Below are positions 16,845-26,397 of a stretch of 64,000 nucleotides of DNA, in pieces; position 1 is the stretch's first letter; every line of letters begins with the position of its first letter. A model generated the notes under the pieces. That model was given only the letters and a program-made list of their open reading frames with translations, did no database searches and was not told the DNA's origin. The position numbers were made by a program, and so were the translations under genes. Source of the stretch: Bruticola sp004554425 (lineage in GTDB: Bacteria; Vulcanimicrobiota; Xenobia; Xenobiales; Xenobiaceae); the NCBI GenBank assembly GCA_958366945.1, contig CATXCY010000010.1, positions 1 to 64,000 on the forward strand, read 5' to 3'.

Positions 16845-18941
16845 ATGAACAAACAGCCTAAAGTACGCCTTTTGGAAAAGAGTGTTTATGAGCGCATTGC
16901 TGCCGGAGAAGTTGTTGATCGCCCGGCTTCGGTTGTAAAAGAACTGGTAGAAAATGCTCTCGATGCCGCTTCAAGTAAAATTAGTGTGAATATTCGCGGC
17001 GGTGGTAGAGAACTTATGCAAGTTGTAGATGATGGATGCGGAATGAGCAGTGAGGATGCTCGTTTAGCTGTTCAGCGTTTTGCAACTTCCAAAATAAAAG
17101 AATGGGAAGATCTAGACAACCTTTTTACTTTGGGATTTCGCGGTGAGGCTTTGCCCAGTATCGCCGCCGTCTCTCGCTTGGAAATTCGCACTTGCCAAGC
17201 TGGCGATCTTGAAGGTACTCTTCTCACCATGGAAGGAGCAAGCGAGCCGAATTTAAGTGTTTGCGCTGCTGTGCCTGGAACTCGCATTACAGTACGTGAT
17301 CTCTTTTACAATACTCCGGCCCGTTTAAAATTTTTGCGTTCTGCAGGCGCCGAAAGCGCTCAAATTATCGATCTTTTAGGGCGTTTGGCCGCAGCTTGGC
17401 CCGAAGTCGCCTTTACGCTTCACTCCAATGATCGGGAAATTTTTTCTTTTACTGCCGATATGGGCAGCGACAAACGCTTAGCCAAACTGTGGAAATTGGA
17501 TAGCACCAGTTTTATACCTATTTTTGACAGTGCTGAGGGCATGAGCATAGATGGTTTCGTGGCTCGTCCAGATGTGGCTAAAAGCAATCGCACCTATCAA
17601 TTATTTGTCATGAATGGGCGAGTAATACGCTCGCAAAATCTTTCTCAGGCTCTATTGGAAGGTTTCTCGCCTTTGGTTGAAAAGGGCCGCTTTCCTGTGG
17701 GAATGTTGCGTTTGACCGTCGATCCAGCTTTTGTCGATGTCAATGTTCATCCTACCAAGTTGGAAGTAAGGTTCGCCGAGCCACGACCTGTGTTTTCTTT
17801 GGTATACAGAGCCGTCAGTAAAGCTTTGGAAGTTTATCGTGCTGATAGTGTCTTGCCCAAACATTTCGATTTCTTAGCTCGTAAAGCCGAAGCTCAAAGA
17901 GAAATGTCTATAGCTTCCTCTCGAATAGACGAAGCTTGCCTAGATGAAAAAAAATCAGAACATATTGTCACAGCGGATACTGAAAGTAAGAAAGCTCTTT
18001 CGGCTAGTCAGGTTGAAAGGCAAAAGACACCTTCTGGTCGTTTGTATCTTCCAGAATCTGCTTTTAGCAATAAGTGCTTAGAAAAAGAAGTTACGCCCGC
18101 TTGTAAGCCCTTGGCTGGCAAAGCAAAATTAGCTCTGGAATTGTATACGCCTTTAAATGATGAGCGTGCTGCTTCAGATTCGTCTCAAGCTTCCCCAAGC
18201 ACACATTCTGGAGACGAGCGCCAACTTGGAACGAGGGCGGTTGATGAAGTTATAGCCGAATCAAAACAAGAAAAAGCTGTCGCAACTTCTGAAACTTCTC
18301 ATAATTCTGTACCTTTGCAACAGGGTGAGCTGTGGCGCGGTACGGTCGCAACGGAAGTTCCTAAATTCAAAGTACTTGGGCAAGTATACAAAACTTTTAT
18401 AGTTGGATTATGTGAAGACAAGTTGTGGTTGGTCGATCAGCATACAGCTCAAGAACGCATCAACTACGAGAAATTTGCCAATATACAAGCTCTAAGTGAA
18501 CGATCACAAGGATTGCTTATTCCTGAAATAGTGGAATTTACTCCTCACGTCAGTCAGTTTTTGCAAGATAGTTTAGATTCTTTTCGCGAGTATGGCTATG
18601 AGGTAGAGAGCTTTGGCCCGGAACGTTTTGCTTTGAGAGGAGTGCCTGTTGCTTTACCTTTGCAAAAAGCTGCTGCCACTTTTGCCGAGTTGGTGGAAGA
18701 GCTAGCTGGGGAATTTATCTCTGTTCGCGATAATATCCGTGAGCATATGAGGGAAAAAATTAGAGCCATGGCTAGTTGCAAAGCCGCTGTCAAAGCTGGA
18801 GATGTTCTCAGCTTTGAAGCCATGGAAGGCTTGGTAAACAATATGCTTAAAGTTGAGCATTCACTTTATTGTCCGCATGGTCGTCCCACTAGAATTATTT
18901 TAGAGGAAAAAGTACTAGAGCGTCTTTTCCATCGTATTTGA
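16845..18941 (+). CDS. mutL: DNA mismatch repair protein MutL (endonuclease type)
   Basis: 698 aa from ATG 16845; a TTG four codons upstream is in frame and no clear ribosome site decides between them. The N-terminal GHKL ATPase has IAAGEVVDRPASVVKELVENALDA, DDGCGM and GFRGEALPSI. A variable, charged linker spans about 345-500. The C-terminal dimerisation domain has the nicking-endonuclease motifs: DQHTAQERINYE (DQHA(x)2E(x)4E with Ala to Thr), ACKAAVKAGD, and CPHGRPT. It should therefore nick DNA itself, as in bacteria lacking MutH. MutS is not in the window. A strong bidirectional terminator follows. Confidence 0.95.
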   Translation: MNKQPKVRLLEKSVYERIAAGEVVDRPASVVKELVENALDAASSKISVNIRGGGRELMQVVDDGCGMSSEDARLAVQRFATSKIKEWEDLDNLFTLGFRGEALPSIAAVSRLEIRTCQAGDLEGTLLTMEGASEPNLSVCAAVPGTRITVRDLFYNTPARLKFLRSAGAESAQIIDLLGRLAAAWPEVAFTLHSNDREIFSFTADMGSDKRLAKLWKLDSTSFIPIFDSAEGMSIDGFVARPDVAKSNRTYQLFVMNGRVIRSQNLSQALLEGFSPLVEKGRFPVGMLRLTVDPAFVDVNVHPTKLEVRFAEPRPVFSLVYRAVSKALEVYRADSVLPKHFDFLARKAEAQREMSIASSRIDEACLDEKKSEHIVTADTESKKALSASQVERQKTPSGRLYLPESAFSNKCLEKEVTPACKPLAGKAKLALELYTPLNDERAASDSSQASPSTHSGDERQLGTRAVDEVIAESKQEKAVATSETSHNSVPLQQGELWRGTVATEVPKFKVLGQVYKTFIVGLCEDKLWLVDQHTAQERINYEKFANIQALSERSQGLLIPEIVEFTPHVSQFLQDSLDSFREYGYEVESFGPERFALRGVPVALPLQKAAATFAELVEELAGEFISVRDNIREHMREKIRAMASCKAAVKAGDVLSFEAMEGLVNNMLKVEHSLYCPHGRPTRIILEEKVLERLFHRI

Positions 18942-18955
18942 GCAAATATCCAATA

Positions 18956-19012
18956 AATAAAGAGAACAACCGCAGTCCGTTTGTGACTAAAAGAGGTTGT
19001 TCTCTTTATTTT
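18956..19012. terminator. Bidirectional terminator after mutL and fic
   Basis: Perfect 16-bp stem, AATAAAGAGAACAACC (18956-18971) against GGTTGTTCTCTTTATT (18995-19010), with a 23-nt loop and A/T-rich flanks. It sits between the convergent mutL and Fic genes. Confidence 0.85.
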
Positions 19013-19039
19013 GCGATCTAGTTTGGCGCTAAAAAGTAA

Positions 19040-20293
19040 TTAATTGATAACTTGGTGCAACTCTTTGCGGTTCATACAATTGAGATATATCTCTTCCAGG
19101 ACGTATTTTACTTCATGATCGTTGCGCTTTTGCAATCCTTTTGTCACGATCAGAAAACGAGCAGCGAAGCTGTCGGGGATCTTCTCGAAAGGCATATGTA
19201 ACATGTTCAGCATATGGCCCAAAATAATACGTGCAGTACGACTGTTTCCATCTTGGAAAGGATGAATATGCACAAACTCGTTATAAGCGTAAGCGCACAA
19301 ATCGAGAGCTTCTTCAAAAGTAGAAGGCTCGCAGCCTGATAGATTGTCAACTAACTGGCGCAATCGCTGAGGAATTTCGTTAATAGGAGCAGGCTTGAAG
19401 TTGGGGTTATTAGCTATGACCACCTCATGATCTCGATAAACGCCACCAAAGTTTGTGTTGGCCATGGCTAAATGGTGATATTCGCGCAAAATATCTACGG
19501 TCAACCTTTTGCCGTCGCGACTGTATTCTTGCATCTTTTGCCAAGAATTTTCGTAACACTCCTTAGAAGCAGGATCGAACATTTCCGAATCTTCTTTTTC
19601 GACGCTTTCTTTTATCTCTTCTCCCAAAGGAGAAAGCCCCCAATTGCGTCCCGCTAGGTTTTTGTTATGAAAGAGTTCCATAGCCGCTTGCAACTGGGGA
19701 TCGTCTGGATTTTGAAAATTCTCAGTGCGTCCTTCCAAAAATTGCTCTAAGGGCATCTTTCTCCTAAAAAAGAAAGACTTGGCACGTTTGATCTTTAAAT
19801 AGTCGCATAAACCGTCCAAGAATATGTTCTCTACCATGCGTCCGGTAAATGGCTCATAGCTATAAATAAGCAACAGAGCATTATCTACTAAACGACAGAG
19901 TAAAGCTGGATCTAAAAGCTCGGCAGGTACATCTCGATTATTAAAATGATCGCTTCTGTAGGCTTTTTTCAAGAAAGCAATCATTTGTTCGGAAAAATAA
20001 AAATTGTAGTCGCAATTAGAAGCTAGAGCGAAAGAGAGCGTTTGTCGCAAATTCTTAGCCACTTGCGATTTATTGTTAAGAATGTAGTGATCGCGACTAT
20101 CGCAGACAATTAGCCCTTCTTCTTCTAAGTCATACAGGGGCTTAATTAAAGAACGCTCACGATCGACATGTAAGATGTGAGCTAGTCTGGTCAGAGCAAT
20201 CCCTTCCGGGCGTCCGGCTACGCAAGCAAAAAGATCCCATCTGGTAATATCTTGAGAACTTAAATGAAAGCTGTGATTTGAAGGGAGAGACAT
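19040..20293 (-). CDS. Fic-domain protein with N-terminal winged helix
   Basis: 417 aa from ATG 20293; a TTG five codons upstream is possible. Residues 10-70 look like a winged helix (LTRLAHILHVDRERSLIKPLYDLEEEGLI). The Fic core has HPFQDGNSRTAR at about residue 344, matching HxFxxGN(G/K)Rx2R with Ser in place of Gly/Lys. Active Fic proteins transfer AMP or another phospho-moiety to a target hydroxyl. I found no exact inhibitory motif (S/T)xxxE(G/N); two near matches have one extra residue. There is no neighbouring antitoxin, so it is probably a stand-alone regulator or modifier rather than half of a Fic toxin pair. It is divergent from yjbQ. Confidence 0.85.
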   Translation of the reverse strand: MSLPSNHSFHLSSQDITRWDLFACVAGRPEGIALTRLAHILHVDRERSLIKPLYDLEEEGLIVCDSRDHYILNNKSQVAKNLRQTLSFALASNCDYNFYFSEQMIAFLKKAYRSDHFNNRDVPAELLDPALLCRLVDNALLLIYSYEPFTGRMVENIFLDGLCDYLKIKRAKSFFFRRKMPLEQFLEGRTENFQNPDDPQLQAAMELFHNKNLAGRNWGLSPLGEEIKESVEKEDSEMFDPASKECYENSWQKMQEYSRDGKRLTVDILREYHHLAMANTNFGGVYRDHEVVIANNPNFKPAPINEIPQRLRQLVDNLSGCEPSTFEEALDLCAYAYNEFVHIHPFQDGNSRTARIILGHMLNMLHMPFEKIPDSFAARFLIVTKGLQKRNDHEVKYVLEEIYLNCMNRKELHQVIN

Positions 20294-20464
20294 TTTTGCA
20301 ATACCCAATCCTAAAAGTTGACTCCCCCTCTTCTATAGTTCGTTTATATATCCTAGCAAGGGTGTCAATTTTGAGAGCGCCTTGAAGTCGGCCTTCCAAT
20401 TTCTTAGACAAAATTTCTTTTTATTTGAAGGAGTGGAGGGCCTTTAATTGAATGCGCACTCATC

Positions 20465-20884
20465 ATGTTTTCAGAAGTAATCTCTTATCATGCCTCTTCT
20501 ACGGGCTCTGCCCAGGGGCTTTATAACGTCACCCAGCAGATTAACGATGTTGTAAAGCACAGCAACATCGAAAATGGTATGTGCAACCTTTTTGTTTTGC
20601 ATACTTCCTGCAGTTTGTGCATTCAAGAGAATCATGACCCCAACGCTCGTCATGACCTCGAAGAGTGGATGAAGCGCACTATTCCCTTTACCGACTGGTT
20701 CAAACATGTCGAAGAAGGCGAAGATGATATGCCTTCCCATATTAAGTCCGCTATTACCAACGTTTGCTTGACCATTCCCGTTATCGATGGCAAGTTGGCT
20801 ATGGGACAGTGGCAGGGTATCTATCTTTGGGAACACCGCAACAACCCTGGCGCTCGCAAAATCCGCGTTACTCTTTGGAGCTAA
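20465..20884 (+). CDS. yjbQ: YjbQ/UPF0047 family protein
   Basis: 139 aa, full length for the family. It contains the hallmark HTSCSLCIQENHDPNARHDLE (usually HTSxSLxxxENxDPxxxxDL), a conserved IKSAITN, and a C-terminal GQWQGIYLWEHR segment. UPF0047 proteins form trimers with a metal-binding His cluster; a promiscuous thiamine-phosphate synthase activity has been reported for E. coli YjbQ, but the cellular role is unsettled. rluB follows after 27 bp on the same strand. Confidence 0.92.
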   Translation: MFSEVISYHASSTGSAQGLYNVTQQINDVVKHSNIENGMCNLFVLHTSCSLCIQENHDPNARHDLEEWMKRTIPFTDWFKHVEEGEDDMPSHIKSAITNVCLTIPVIDGKLAMGQWQGIYLWEHRNNPGARKIRVTLWS

Positions 20885-20911
20885 TTTTAACGCTTTCGAA
20901 TTAAGCATGGT

Positions 20912-21619
20912 ATGACTGCAGAACGTTTACAGAAACTTATGGCTTCCGGTGGGGTTGGCTCACGTCGACATTGTGAGTCTCTCATTACCGGTGGACAAGT
21001 AAAAGTAAACGGTCGGGTCGCTTCTTTAGGCGATAAGGCCGATCTTGACAGTGATGATGTTGAAGTCGTTGGTTGGGGAAAACTCGCCAAGGCTGTGTCT
21101 GAGAGAATTTACGTTGTTCTCAATAAACCTCGTGGCTTTGTCTCTACTGTTAAGGATCAAGCTGATCGTCCTACTGTTATGGAATTCGTCAAAGATATTC
21201 CTACCCGCATATATCCTGTCGGAAGATTGGATCGCGATACGGAAGGTCTCCTCATTTTTACCAATGATGGAGATTTGACCAATAAATTGCTCCACCCCAG
21301 CAGTTTGATCGATAAAGTTTATGTTGCCAATGTGGATGTAACTCCAGGTGAGCGCGAAGTTGGCTTCTTGGAAGAGGGAGTTTGCCTCGATGACGGTTGG
21401 ACCGCTCCTGCCAAAGTAAAAATTTTGGCGGACAATGTCGTGCAAATAACTATCCATGAGGGGCGCAAGCGTCAAGTACGTCGTATGTTGGCCGCTGTAG
21501 GCTGTAAAGTCAAGAAACTGGAGAGAATAAAACTGGGGCCGATCAACTTAGGCAATCTGCCTCGTGGCAAGTATCGTCACTTGAGTGAAAGTGAAATAAA
21601 AGCTCTGAAAAAATTGTAA
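20912..21619 (+). CDS. rluB: RsuA/RluB-family rRNA pseudouridine synthase
   Basis: 235 aa. An N-terminal S4 RNA-binding domain (about 3-55: ERLQKLMASGGVGSRR, then VKVNGRV) precedes the catalytic domain with GRLDRDTEGLLIFTNDGDL, in which Asp107 is the catalytic aspartate. The downstream HEGRKRQVRRML motif is also conserved. The size and the S4 domain fit RluB/RsuA; distinguishing 23S (RluB) from 16S (RsuA) specificity needs phylogeny. A strong terminator follows immediately. Confidence 0.9.
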   Translation: MTAERLQKLMASGGVGSRRHCESLITGGQVKVNGRVASLGDKADLDSDDVEVVGWGKLAKAVSERIYVVLNKPRGFVSTVKDQADRPTVMEFVKDIPTRIYPVGRLDRDTEGLLIFTNDGDLTNKLLHPSSLIDKVYVANVDVTPGEREVGFLEEGVCLDDGWTAPAKVKILADNVVQITIHEGRKRQVRRMLAAVGCKVKKLERIKLGPINLGNLPRGKYRHLSESEIKALKKL

Positions 21620-21644
21620 GATTCAGAATTACTTGCCCTTATAG

Positions 21645-21671
21645 AAAAGCTCCCTGTCGGGAGCTTTTTTT
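21645..21671 (+). terminator. Rho-independent terminator after rluB
   Basis: Perfect 10-bp stem AAAAGCTCCC/GGGAGCTTTT with a TGTC loop and a T run. Confidence 0.92.
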
Positions 21672-21703
21672 GTTGATCTTCTTATTTAGCGTCCAAGCTG
21701 ACG

Positions 21704-22396
21704 TTAGATAAAGAGCCCTTGCTTCTTGGCTAGACGGCGCACAGTTTTGATATCTGCGCACAATTTATCGTATTTGGGAAAAAAGAAGCGCTCTACCAAA
21801 AAACTCGTTTTTCCGTCGCTGATTACAGTATAGTCAAAGGGGCTTTTTGTTTGCTTCGTCTCGGTTGCTGTTTGAAAATCTTTCCAAGCCATATTTACTG
21901 GCTTGTCGTGTCCATTGTCATAGATTAAGTGGACAGGTGTAAGAGTAATAGTTCTGTTTCGAAATCTATAATAAGAAATGATTATCATGCACAGGCTGAC
22001 AATAGCCAACAATATAGGCACAGAGGCTAAGATAATTACGTCCGGTTCGATTATGTCTCCACGGCCGCTTATCATTAGAATACCCGATCTTATAAGCAAG
22101 ACGGCCAGGACGGCGATGATGAAAGAAATAATATAAAAATTCTTCATAGAAGACTTGTAAATGACTTTTTTGTCAAGTACATCGTCTTTACTTTCAGTAG
22201 CTGCCGAATTGCCAACAGGAGGAACCTGAGGATCGGAAGTATTATCTGAGCCCTGAGAGGGTGCGCCTTTTAATGTATCTTTACTCACCTTTGGCAAGTT
22301 ATGGAAAAAAGTCAGAAATCCTTTTTGCAAAGCTTCGGAGGCTACACTGTCGCTTGCTGCAGAGGAGTTGTCTACTAAAAAGACGGAGTGGAACAA
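21704..22396 (-). CDS. Two-TM membrane protein of unknown function
   Basis: Up to 230 aa. Two membrane helices lie at about 86-108 and 122-148. The C-terminal cytosolic domain (about 150-230) has ITLTPVHLIYDNG and MAWKDFQTATET, a beta-rich pattern reminiscent of bacterial PH-like domains. The N-terminal 80 residues are Ser/Asp-rich and probably disordered. The start is uncertain: the longest frame begins at TTG 22396, which overlaps the divergent dnaG start, and no good ribosome site is visible, so the real protein may begin further in. I cannot name a function. Confidence 0.6.
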   Translation of the reverse strand: MFHSVFLVDNSSAASDSVASEALQKGFLTFFHNLPKVSKDTLKGAPSQGSDNTSDPQVPPVGNSAATESKDDVLDKKVIYKSSMKNFYIISFIIAVLAVLLIRSGILMISGRGDIIEPDVIILASVPILLAIVSLCMIIISYYRFRNRTITLTPVHLIYDNGHDKPVNMAWKDFQTATETKQTKSPFDYTVISDGKTSFLVERFFFPKYDKLCADIKTVRRLAKKQGLFI

Positions 22397-22399
22397 GCT

Positions 22400-24139
22400 G
22401 TGAAAATTCCGGAATCAGCTATCAATGAAATAAATAACCGTATAGAAATTACTGAAGTCATAGGTCGCTATTTGCAACTTAGGAGAGTCGGCAGTAAGTA
22501 TGTCGGTTTATGTCCTTTTCATAATGAAAAAACTCCCTCGTTTAGTGTAGATCCTGATCGTCGCTTTTGGTATTGCTTTGGGTGTAAGCAAGGTGGAAAT
22601 ATTTTCCAATTTCTAATGAAAATGGAAGGCATGGGATTTCCTGAGGCTGTACGCAAATTGGCTGAAGAAGCCGGAGTGGAAATAAAGTGGGAAAATGATA
22701 GCTCCAAGCAAGATACTACCAGGCAAAGATACTTGCAACTTTTAGATCGTGTTTGCAAATATTACAGTCACGTTTTATTCGAAACTGTGGAGGGGGCTCC
22801 AGGTCGTGAGTATTTGTTGCAGAGGCGTATTTCAAAGAGCGTGGCAGAAAAGTTTCGTTTAGGATTTGCACCTAGCAATGCTGCACCTTTGTTAAAAATA
22901 GTACATGAAGCCGGTTTTAGTGATGAAGAATTAGTTAATTGTGGCATATTCATTAGAAAAGAACGTGGCGTGCGTGAACTTCTCAGCGGTCGCTTGATTT
23001 TTCCTATAGCTGATTTTCAAGGGCGTATTATTGCTATGGGTGGACGTATTTTGGGGACGGGTCTTCCTAAATACATAAATTCTCCGGAGACGGAAGTCTA
23101 TTCCAAGAGATGTCATTTATATGGTCTCAATGTTGCCCGGGGGCCAATTTCGCGTGAAAATAGAGCTATAGTTGTTGAAGGGTATCTCGATGTTATTTCC
23201 ATGCATCAAATAGGCTTTGATTGCTGTGTCGCTTCTTTGGGCACTGCTTTAACAACTGAACAAGCCAAATTATTAAAGCGTTATGCTACTCAAGTTATCT
23301 TGGCTTATGATGGTGATTCTGCTGGAGCTAAAGCTATCATTAAAGCTAATGATGTTTTGGAAGAAGAGGGATTACAAGTTGTAACTGCAGTTTGGCCTGA
23401 TGGCGAAGATCCTGATTCTATGGCTGCCCGTGGTCGTCTGGCTGTTGAAGAAGTTCTCAAAGAAAAAATAGGTATCGTAAAATTTGTAATTCAGAGGCAA
23501 CTTAAGCTGACAGATACGACTACTCCTGAAGGCAAAGAAAATTTAGTTAAGCTCGTACTTCCATTTATTGAAAAAATTCAAGATCCAGTACGTCGTGATG
23601 CTTATGTGAGAGAGTTGGCCTATTATAGCGGCTTTTCTGAAAGTAAATTGGCACTGTATTTACGCCGTCGCAAGCACAAAATTGATTATCACTCTTTTTC
23701 AGAGCCAAAATTACGCACTCGTCTTCTCAATACTGAAGAAAAATTATTTAGTTTGTGCACGGCACATCCAGAATGGTTGGAACAAGTTAAAAAGATTATC
23801 AGTCCAAGTTTAATAGATGATGAATATATGCGTCATTGGTTTGAGAAGCTTTGGCTTTTAGATAAACAGGATGGACCTATTAGCGTTACCGAACTTTTGG
23901 GTGAAGGAGCTTCTGAAGATGATTGTGCTAAACTTACCGAGATTATGGCTTATGATCGCTTAGATTCCAACTTTGAGGATGCTATTCAGTTGGCTTCTAA
24001 TATAAGAAATGAAAATTTAAAGAAATCTTTGGATAGAATAAAGTATCAAATGTTCGAAAAAATGGCTTCCGGAAATATGACTGAAGATGATCCTCTTTAT
24101 TTGGAATATATGAATTTGCAAAAGATATTGCGCGGATAA
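22400..24139 (+). CDS. dnaG: DNA primase DnaG
   Basis: 579 aa from GTG 22400, with GGAGTGG as ribosome site; an in-frame GTG at 22388 would add four residues. The N-terminal CHC2 zinc finger uses C38, H41, C59 and C62 (CPFHNEKTPSFSVDP then YCFGCKQGGN). The TOPRIM catalytic domain has VVEGYLDVIS (the metal-binding Glu) and AYDGDSAGAKA (the DxD-type acidic pair). The C-terminal helicase-interacting region (about 440-579) is divergent, as usual. It makes RNA primers for replication. dnaG followed by rpoD is the classic macromolecular-synthesis order, here separated by 475 bp of non-coding sequence. Confidence 0.95.
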   Translation: MKIPESAINEINNRIEITEVIGRYLQLRRVGSKYVGLCPFHNEKTPSFSVDPDRRFWYCFGCKQGGNIFQFLMKMEGMGFPEAVRKLAEEAGVEIKWENDSSKQDTTRQRYLQLLDRVCKYYSHVLFETVEGAPGREYLLQRRISKSVAEKFRLGFAPSNAAPLLKIVHEAGFSDEELVNCGIFIRKERGVRELLSGRLIFPIADFQGRIIAMGGRILGTGLPKYINSPETEVYSKRCHLYGLNVARGPISRENRAIVVEGYLDVISMHQIGFDCCVASLGTALTTEQAKLLKRYATQVILAYDGDSAGAKAIIKANDVLEEEGLQVVTAVWPDGEDPDSMAARGRLAVEEVLKEKIGIVKFVIQRQLKLTDTTTPEGKENLVKLVLPFIEKIQDPVRRDAYVRELAYYSGFSESKLALYLRRRKHKIDYHSFSEPKLRTRLLNTEEKLFSLCTAHPEWLEQVKKIISPSLIDDEYMRHWFEKLWLLDKQDGPISVTELLGEGASEDDCAKLTEIMAYDRLDSNFEDAIQLASNIRNENLKKSLDRIKYQMFEKMASGNMTEDDPLYLEYMNLQKILRG

Positions 24140-24366
24140 AGTTAAGGAAGTTACATATTTTTATAAAGTCATTGGCTTTGTTATCGGTCAAAGTGTGGCT
24201 GTGAGCAAAAAGCCTCATAACAAAAAGCAGGAAAAACCATTTTTCTTAGGTATTAACAAAAGCTGTTGTCAATGGTAAAGAGATATGCTTATTTGCACAA
24301 CAGTCAGAGTTGTGCCTGACGATTTATGCTAGGCACTTTGATAGAAAAAAACAACATAATTGTATA

Positions 24367-24590
24367 TGAGGTATTGTCGGGCAGAGTTTATGGCAGGAAA
24401 TGGAATTTTATACCGTTCCAAAATTTGTTCTAGGTCTGTTCGATACTTGTCGGCTTTTTGTCGAAATATTGCAGCTTCGGACAAGCGAATAAGCTCTCTG
24501 TGGAGGGGGGCTTTCGGCCTTCTTCCGAAAGTGCAGAGTTTGTAGGCTGCTTATGTTAGCAGCATGTGAGACAAGATTCTGTTTTTTTTT
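24367..24590 (+). ncRNA. Candidate structured RNA or rpoD leader
   Basis: The dnaG-rpoD gap (24140-24614) has no convincing gene. Its second half is rich in hairpins: TGGAA/TTCCA (24401-24405/24416-24420), CTTGTC/GACAAG (24446-24451/24480-24485), a bulged stem CTCTG+CTTTCGG/CCGAAAG+CAGAG (24496-24538), and GCTGC/GCAGC (24546-24563). A possible closing stem is TTGTC/GACAA (24374-24378/24570-24574), and a run of nine T follows at 24582-24590. A -10-like CATAAT lies at 24355-24360. It could be an independent small RNA or the rpoD 5' leader. I could not match it to 6S RNA, RNase P RNA, tmRNA or SRP RNA by eye. In the first half (24140-24355) I see nothing. Confidence 0.4.
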
Positions 24591-24614
24591 AGCAGCGTAA
24601 GGTAAAGGTTTGTT

Positions 24615-26351
24615 ATGGAAAATATAAGGGGAGAAAAGCACACCAAGAGTATTGCGGAATTGGACCTAGGTACTTCTATGTCTGATTTATGTCTTGGAGC
24701 GGATCTCAGCTCGAGTGATAACCTTGGACTTGGTACTGTGGGGTCGGCTGCGAGCTACGGAGCATACGATTGTGAGGATCTGGATTTGGTAGATTCTGCT
24801 CCGTCCTCCAATTTTGACGAGCCTCCGGAACTTGTTGCTCCTGAATTGGCTCAAAAGAAGAGAGCGGAAGCTGCCAAGCATGCCGAACTTGAACTTAAGT
24901 TGGAAGAAGCCAGACAACAGCTCAAGAAAGCTGAGGCTAATAAGTCAAAATCTGTTAAGGTAGCGCACAAGCCCTCCAAAGCCAAGAAAAAGACCGATAG
25001 TTCTGTAGAGGTTACTGTAGACGATCCTGTACGCCAATATTTAAAAGAAATTGGTAGGGTCGAATTACTTACTCCGGAGCGAGAGTGTGAGCTGGCTCAG
25101 AGCATTGAAAAAGGCAATGAGGCTGCTGAGACTTTGCTTATGGAGCCAGGCTTCCGCGAATTAGTTTTGGATCTTTTAAGCGAAGTAGCTGATAAACGTG
25201 ATGTCCCCGGATTTTCTCTCACTTTAGATGAAACTGAGCCTGATATAAATAAAGAAGATGACATTAATGATGCGGCACCAACTTCACATAGCACCTTGAT
25301 TGATGTCGTCAATAGGCTTAAAACTTGTGATTCCAAAGTTTGGAAAATTAAGTTCCGTGAATTGGTTGAACGTCAAAAGCTGGTTGAGGAGTGCTTCAAC
25401 GAGGCTAAGCGTCAGTACCGTTTAGGAATACTCAAAGATGTAAAAAACGAAGTTCCCAAGGCCACTGAGCGTCTGAAACGCTTTGAAGATCTGGATAAAT
25501 TGGTCAGAGCCGGAAGCTCTTCAAAACGTGATCTTACCGAAGCCAACTTACGTTTGGTAGTCAGCATAGCTAAAAAATATATTAGTCGTGGTATGCTCTT
25601 TTTGGATCTTATCCAAGAAGGCAATTTAGGCCTTATTCGTGCCGTAGAAAAATTTAATTATCGCAAAGGGTATAAGTTTAGTACATACGCCACGTGGTGG
25701 ATTCGTCAAGCTATTACCAGAGCCTTGGCTGATCAAGCCCGTACTATCCGTATCCCTGTGCATATGGTTGAAACGATCAATCGCCTTACTCGTGTCACTA
25801 GATTGCTGTTGCAAGAAAATGGCCGCGATCCAACGGTAGAAGAGATTGCTATGCGCATGTATCCTATCGATGAAGATGCGCTTTGCAACGAGTTGAGTGA
25901 GCTTTACAAAGAGACCATTACTCCTGAGAATAAGCGCTATCAAGAAAAAGTAGCAGAGCGAAAGCGCAGTGCTGAAGCTAAAGTGCGTGAAATTCAAAAG
26001 ATCGCTCAGGAGCCCATTTCTTTGGAAACTCCTATCGGTGAAGAAGAAGATTCTCACTTAGGAGATTTTATCGAGGATGAGGGAGCTGTCGCTCCGGCCG
26101 AAGCTGCTGCTAGAGTGTGGCTTAGTGAGCGTATAAAGGAAGTTTTGGATAAACTTTCGGTGCGCGAGCGGGAAGTGCTTGAGTTGCGTTTTGGCTTGCG
26201 TGATGGCCATACGCGTACTTTGGAAGAAGTAGGCAGCATCTTCAAAGTTACACGTGAGCGTATCCGTCAAATTGAAGCTAAGGCTTTGCGCAAATTGCGT
26301 TTACCTGAGCCGCGTAAATTCTTGCAAGATTATTGGGATGCTAATAATTAA
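24615..26351 (+). CDS. rpoD: Primary RNA polymerase sigma factor (sigma-70)
   Basis: 578 aa. After about 130 acidic, Lys/Ala-rich residues come region 1.2 (DPVRQYLKEIGRVELLTPERE), a non-conserved insert of roughly 110 residues, region 2 (NLRLVVSIAKKY, LDLIQEGNLGLIRAVEKF, YKFSTYATWWIRQAI), region 3 (TINRLTRVTRLLLQENGRDPT) and region 4 with the -35-binding helix-turn-helix (TLEEVGSIFKVTRERIRQIEAKALRKLR). All conserved regions of group 1 sigma factors are present. The insert between 1.2 and 2 places it with sigma factors that have a long non-conserved region. The sequence shows no anti-sigma gene nearby. Confidence 0.96.
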   Translation: MENIRGEKHTKSIAELDLGTSMSDLCLGADLSSSDNLGLGTVGSAASYGAYDCEDLDLVDSAPSSNFDEPPELVAPELAQKKRAEAAKHAELELKLEEARQQLKKAEANKSKSVKVAHKPSKAKKKTDSSVEVTVDDPVRQYLKEIGRVELLTPERECELAQSIEKGNEAAETLLMEPGFRELVLDLLSEVADKRDVPGFSLTLDETEPDINKEDDINDAAPTSHSTLIDVVNRLKTCDSKVWKIKFRELVERQKLVEECFNEAKRQYRLGILKDVKNEVPKATERLKRFEDLDKLVRAGSSSKRDLTEANLRLVVSIAKKYISRGMLFLDLIQEGNLGLIRAVEKFNYRKGYKFSTYATWWIRQAITRALADQARTIRIPVHMVETINRLTRVTRLLLQENGRDPTVEEIAMRMYPIDEDALCNELSELYKETITPENKRYQEKVAERKRSAEAKVREIQKIAQEPISLETPIGEEEDSHLGDFIEDEGAVAPAEAAARVWLSERIKEVLDKLSVREREVLELRFGLRDGHTRTLEEVGSIFKVTRERIRQIEAKALRKLRLPEPRKFLQDYWDANN

Positions 26352-26397
26352 GCTGCTGTTATAAGCGGCCGCAAAAAAGTGGTTGGAGTTGAAAGAT

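Noticed and set aside
24360..24545. 61-codon frame in the dnaG-rpoD gap
   Set aside because: No ribosome site, and the sequence is hairpin-rich non-coding; the frame ends before the T run.
24367..24590. Assigning this RNA as 6S RNA, RNase P RNA or tmRNA
   Set aside because: Size would suit 6S RNA, but I cannot see the single long rod with a central bubble, nor the RNase P or tmRNA hallmark sequences.
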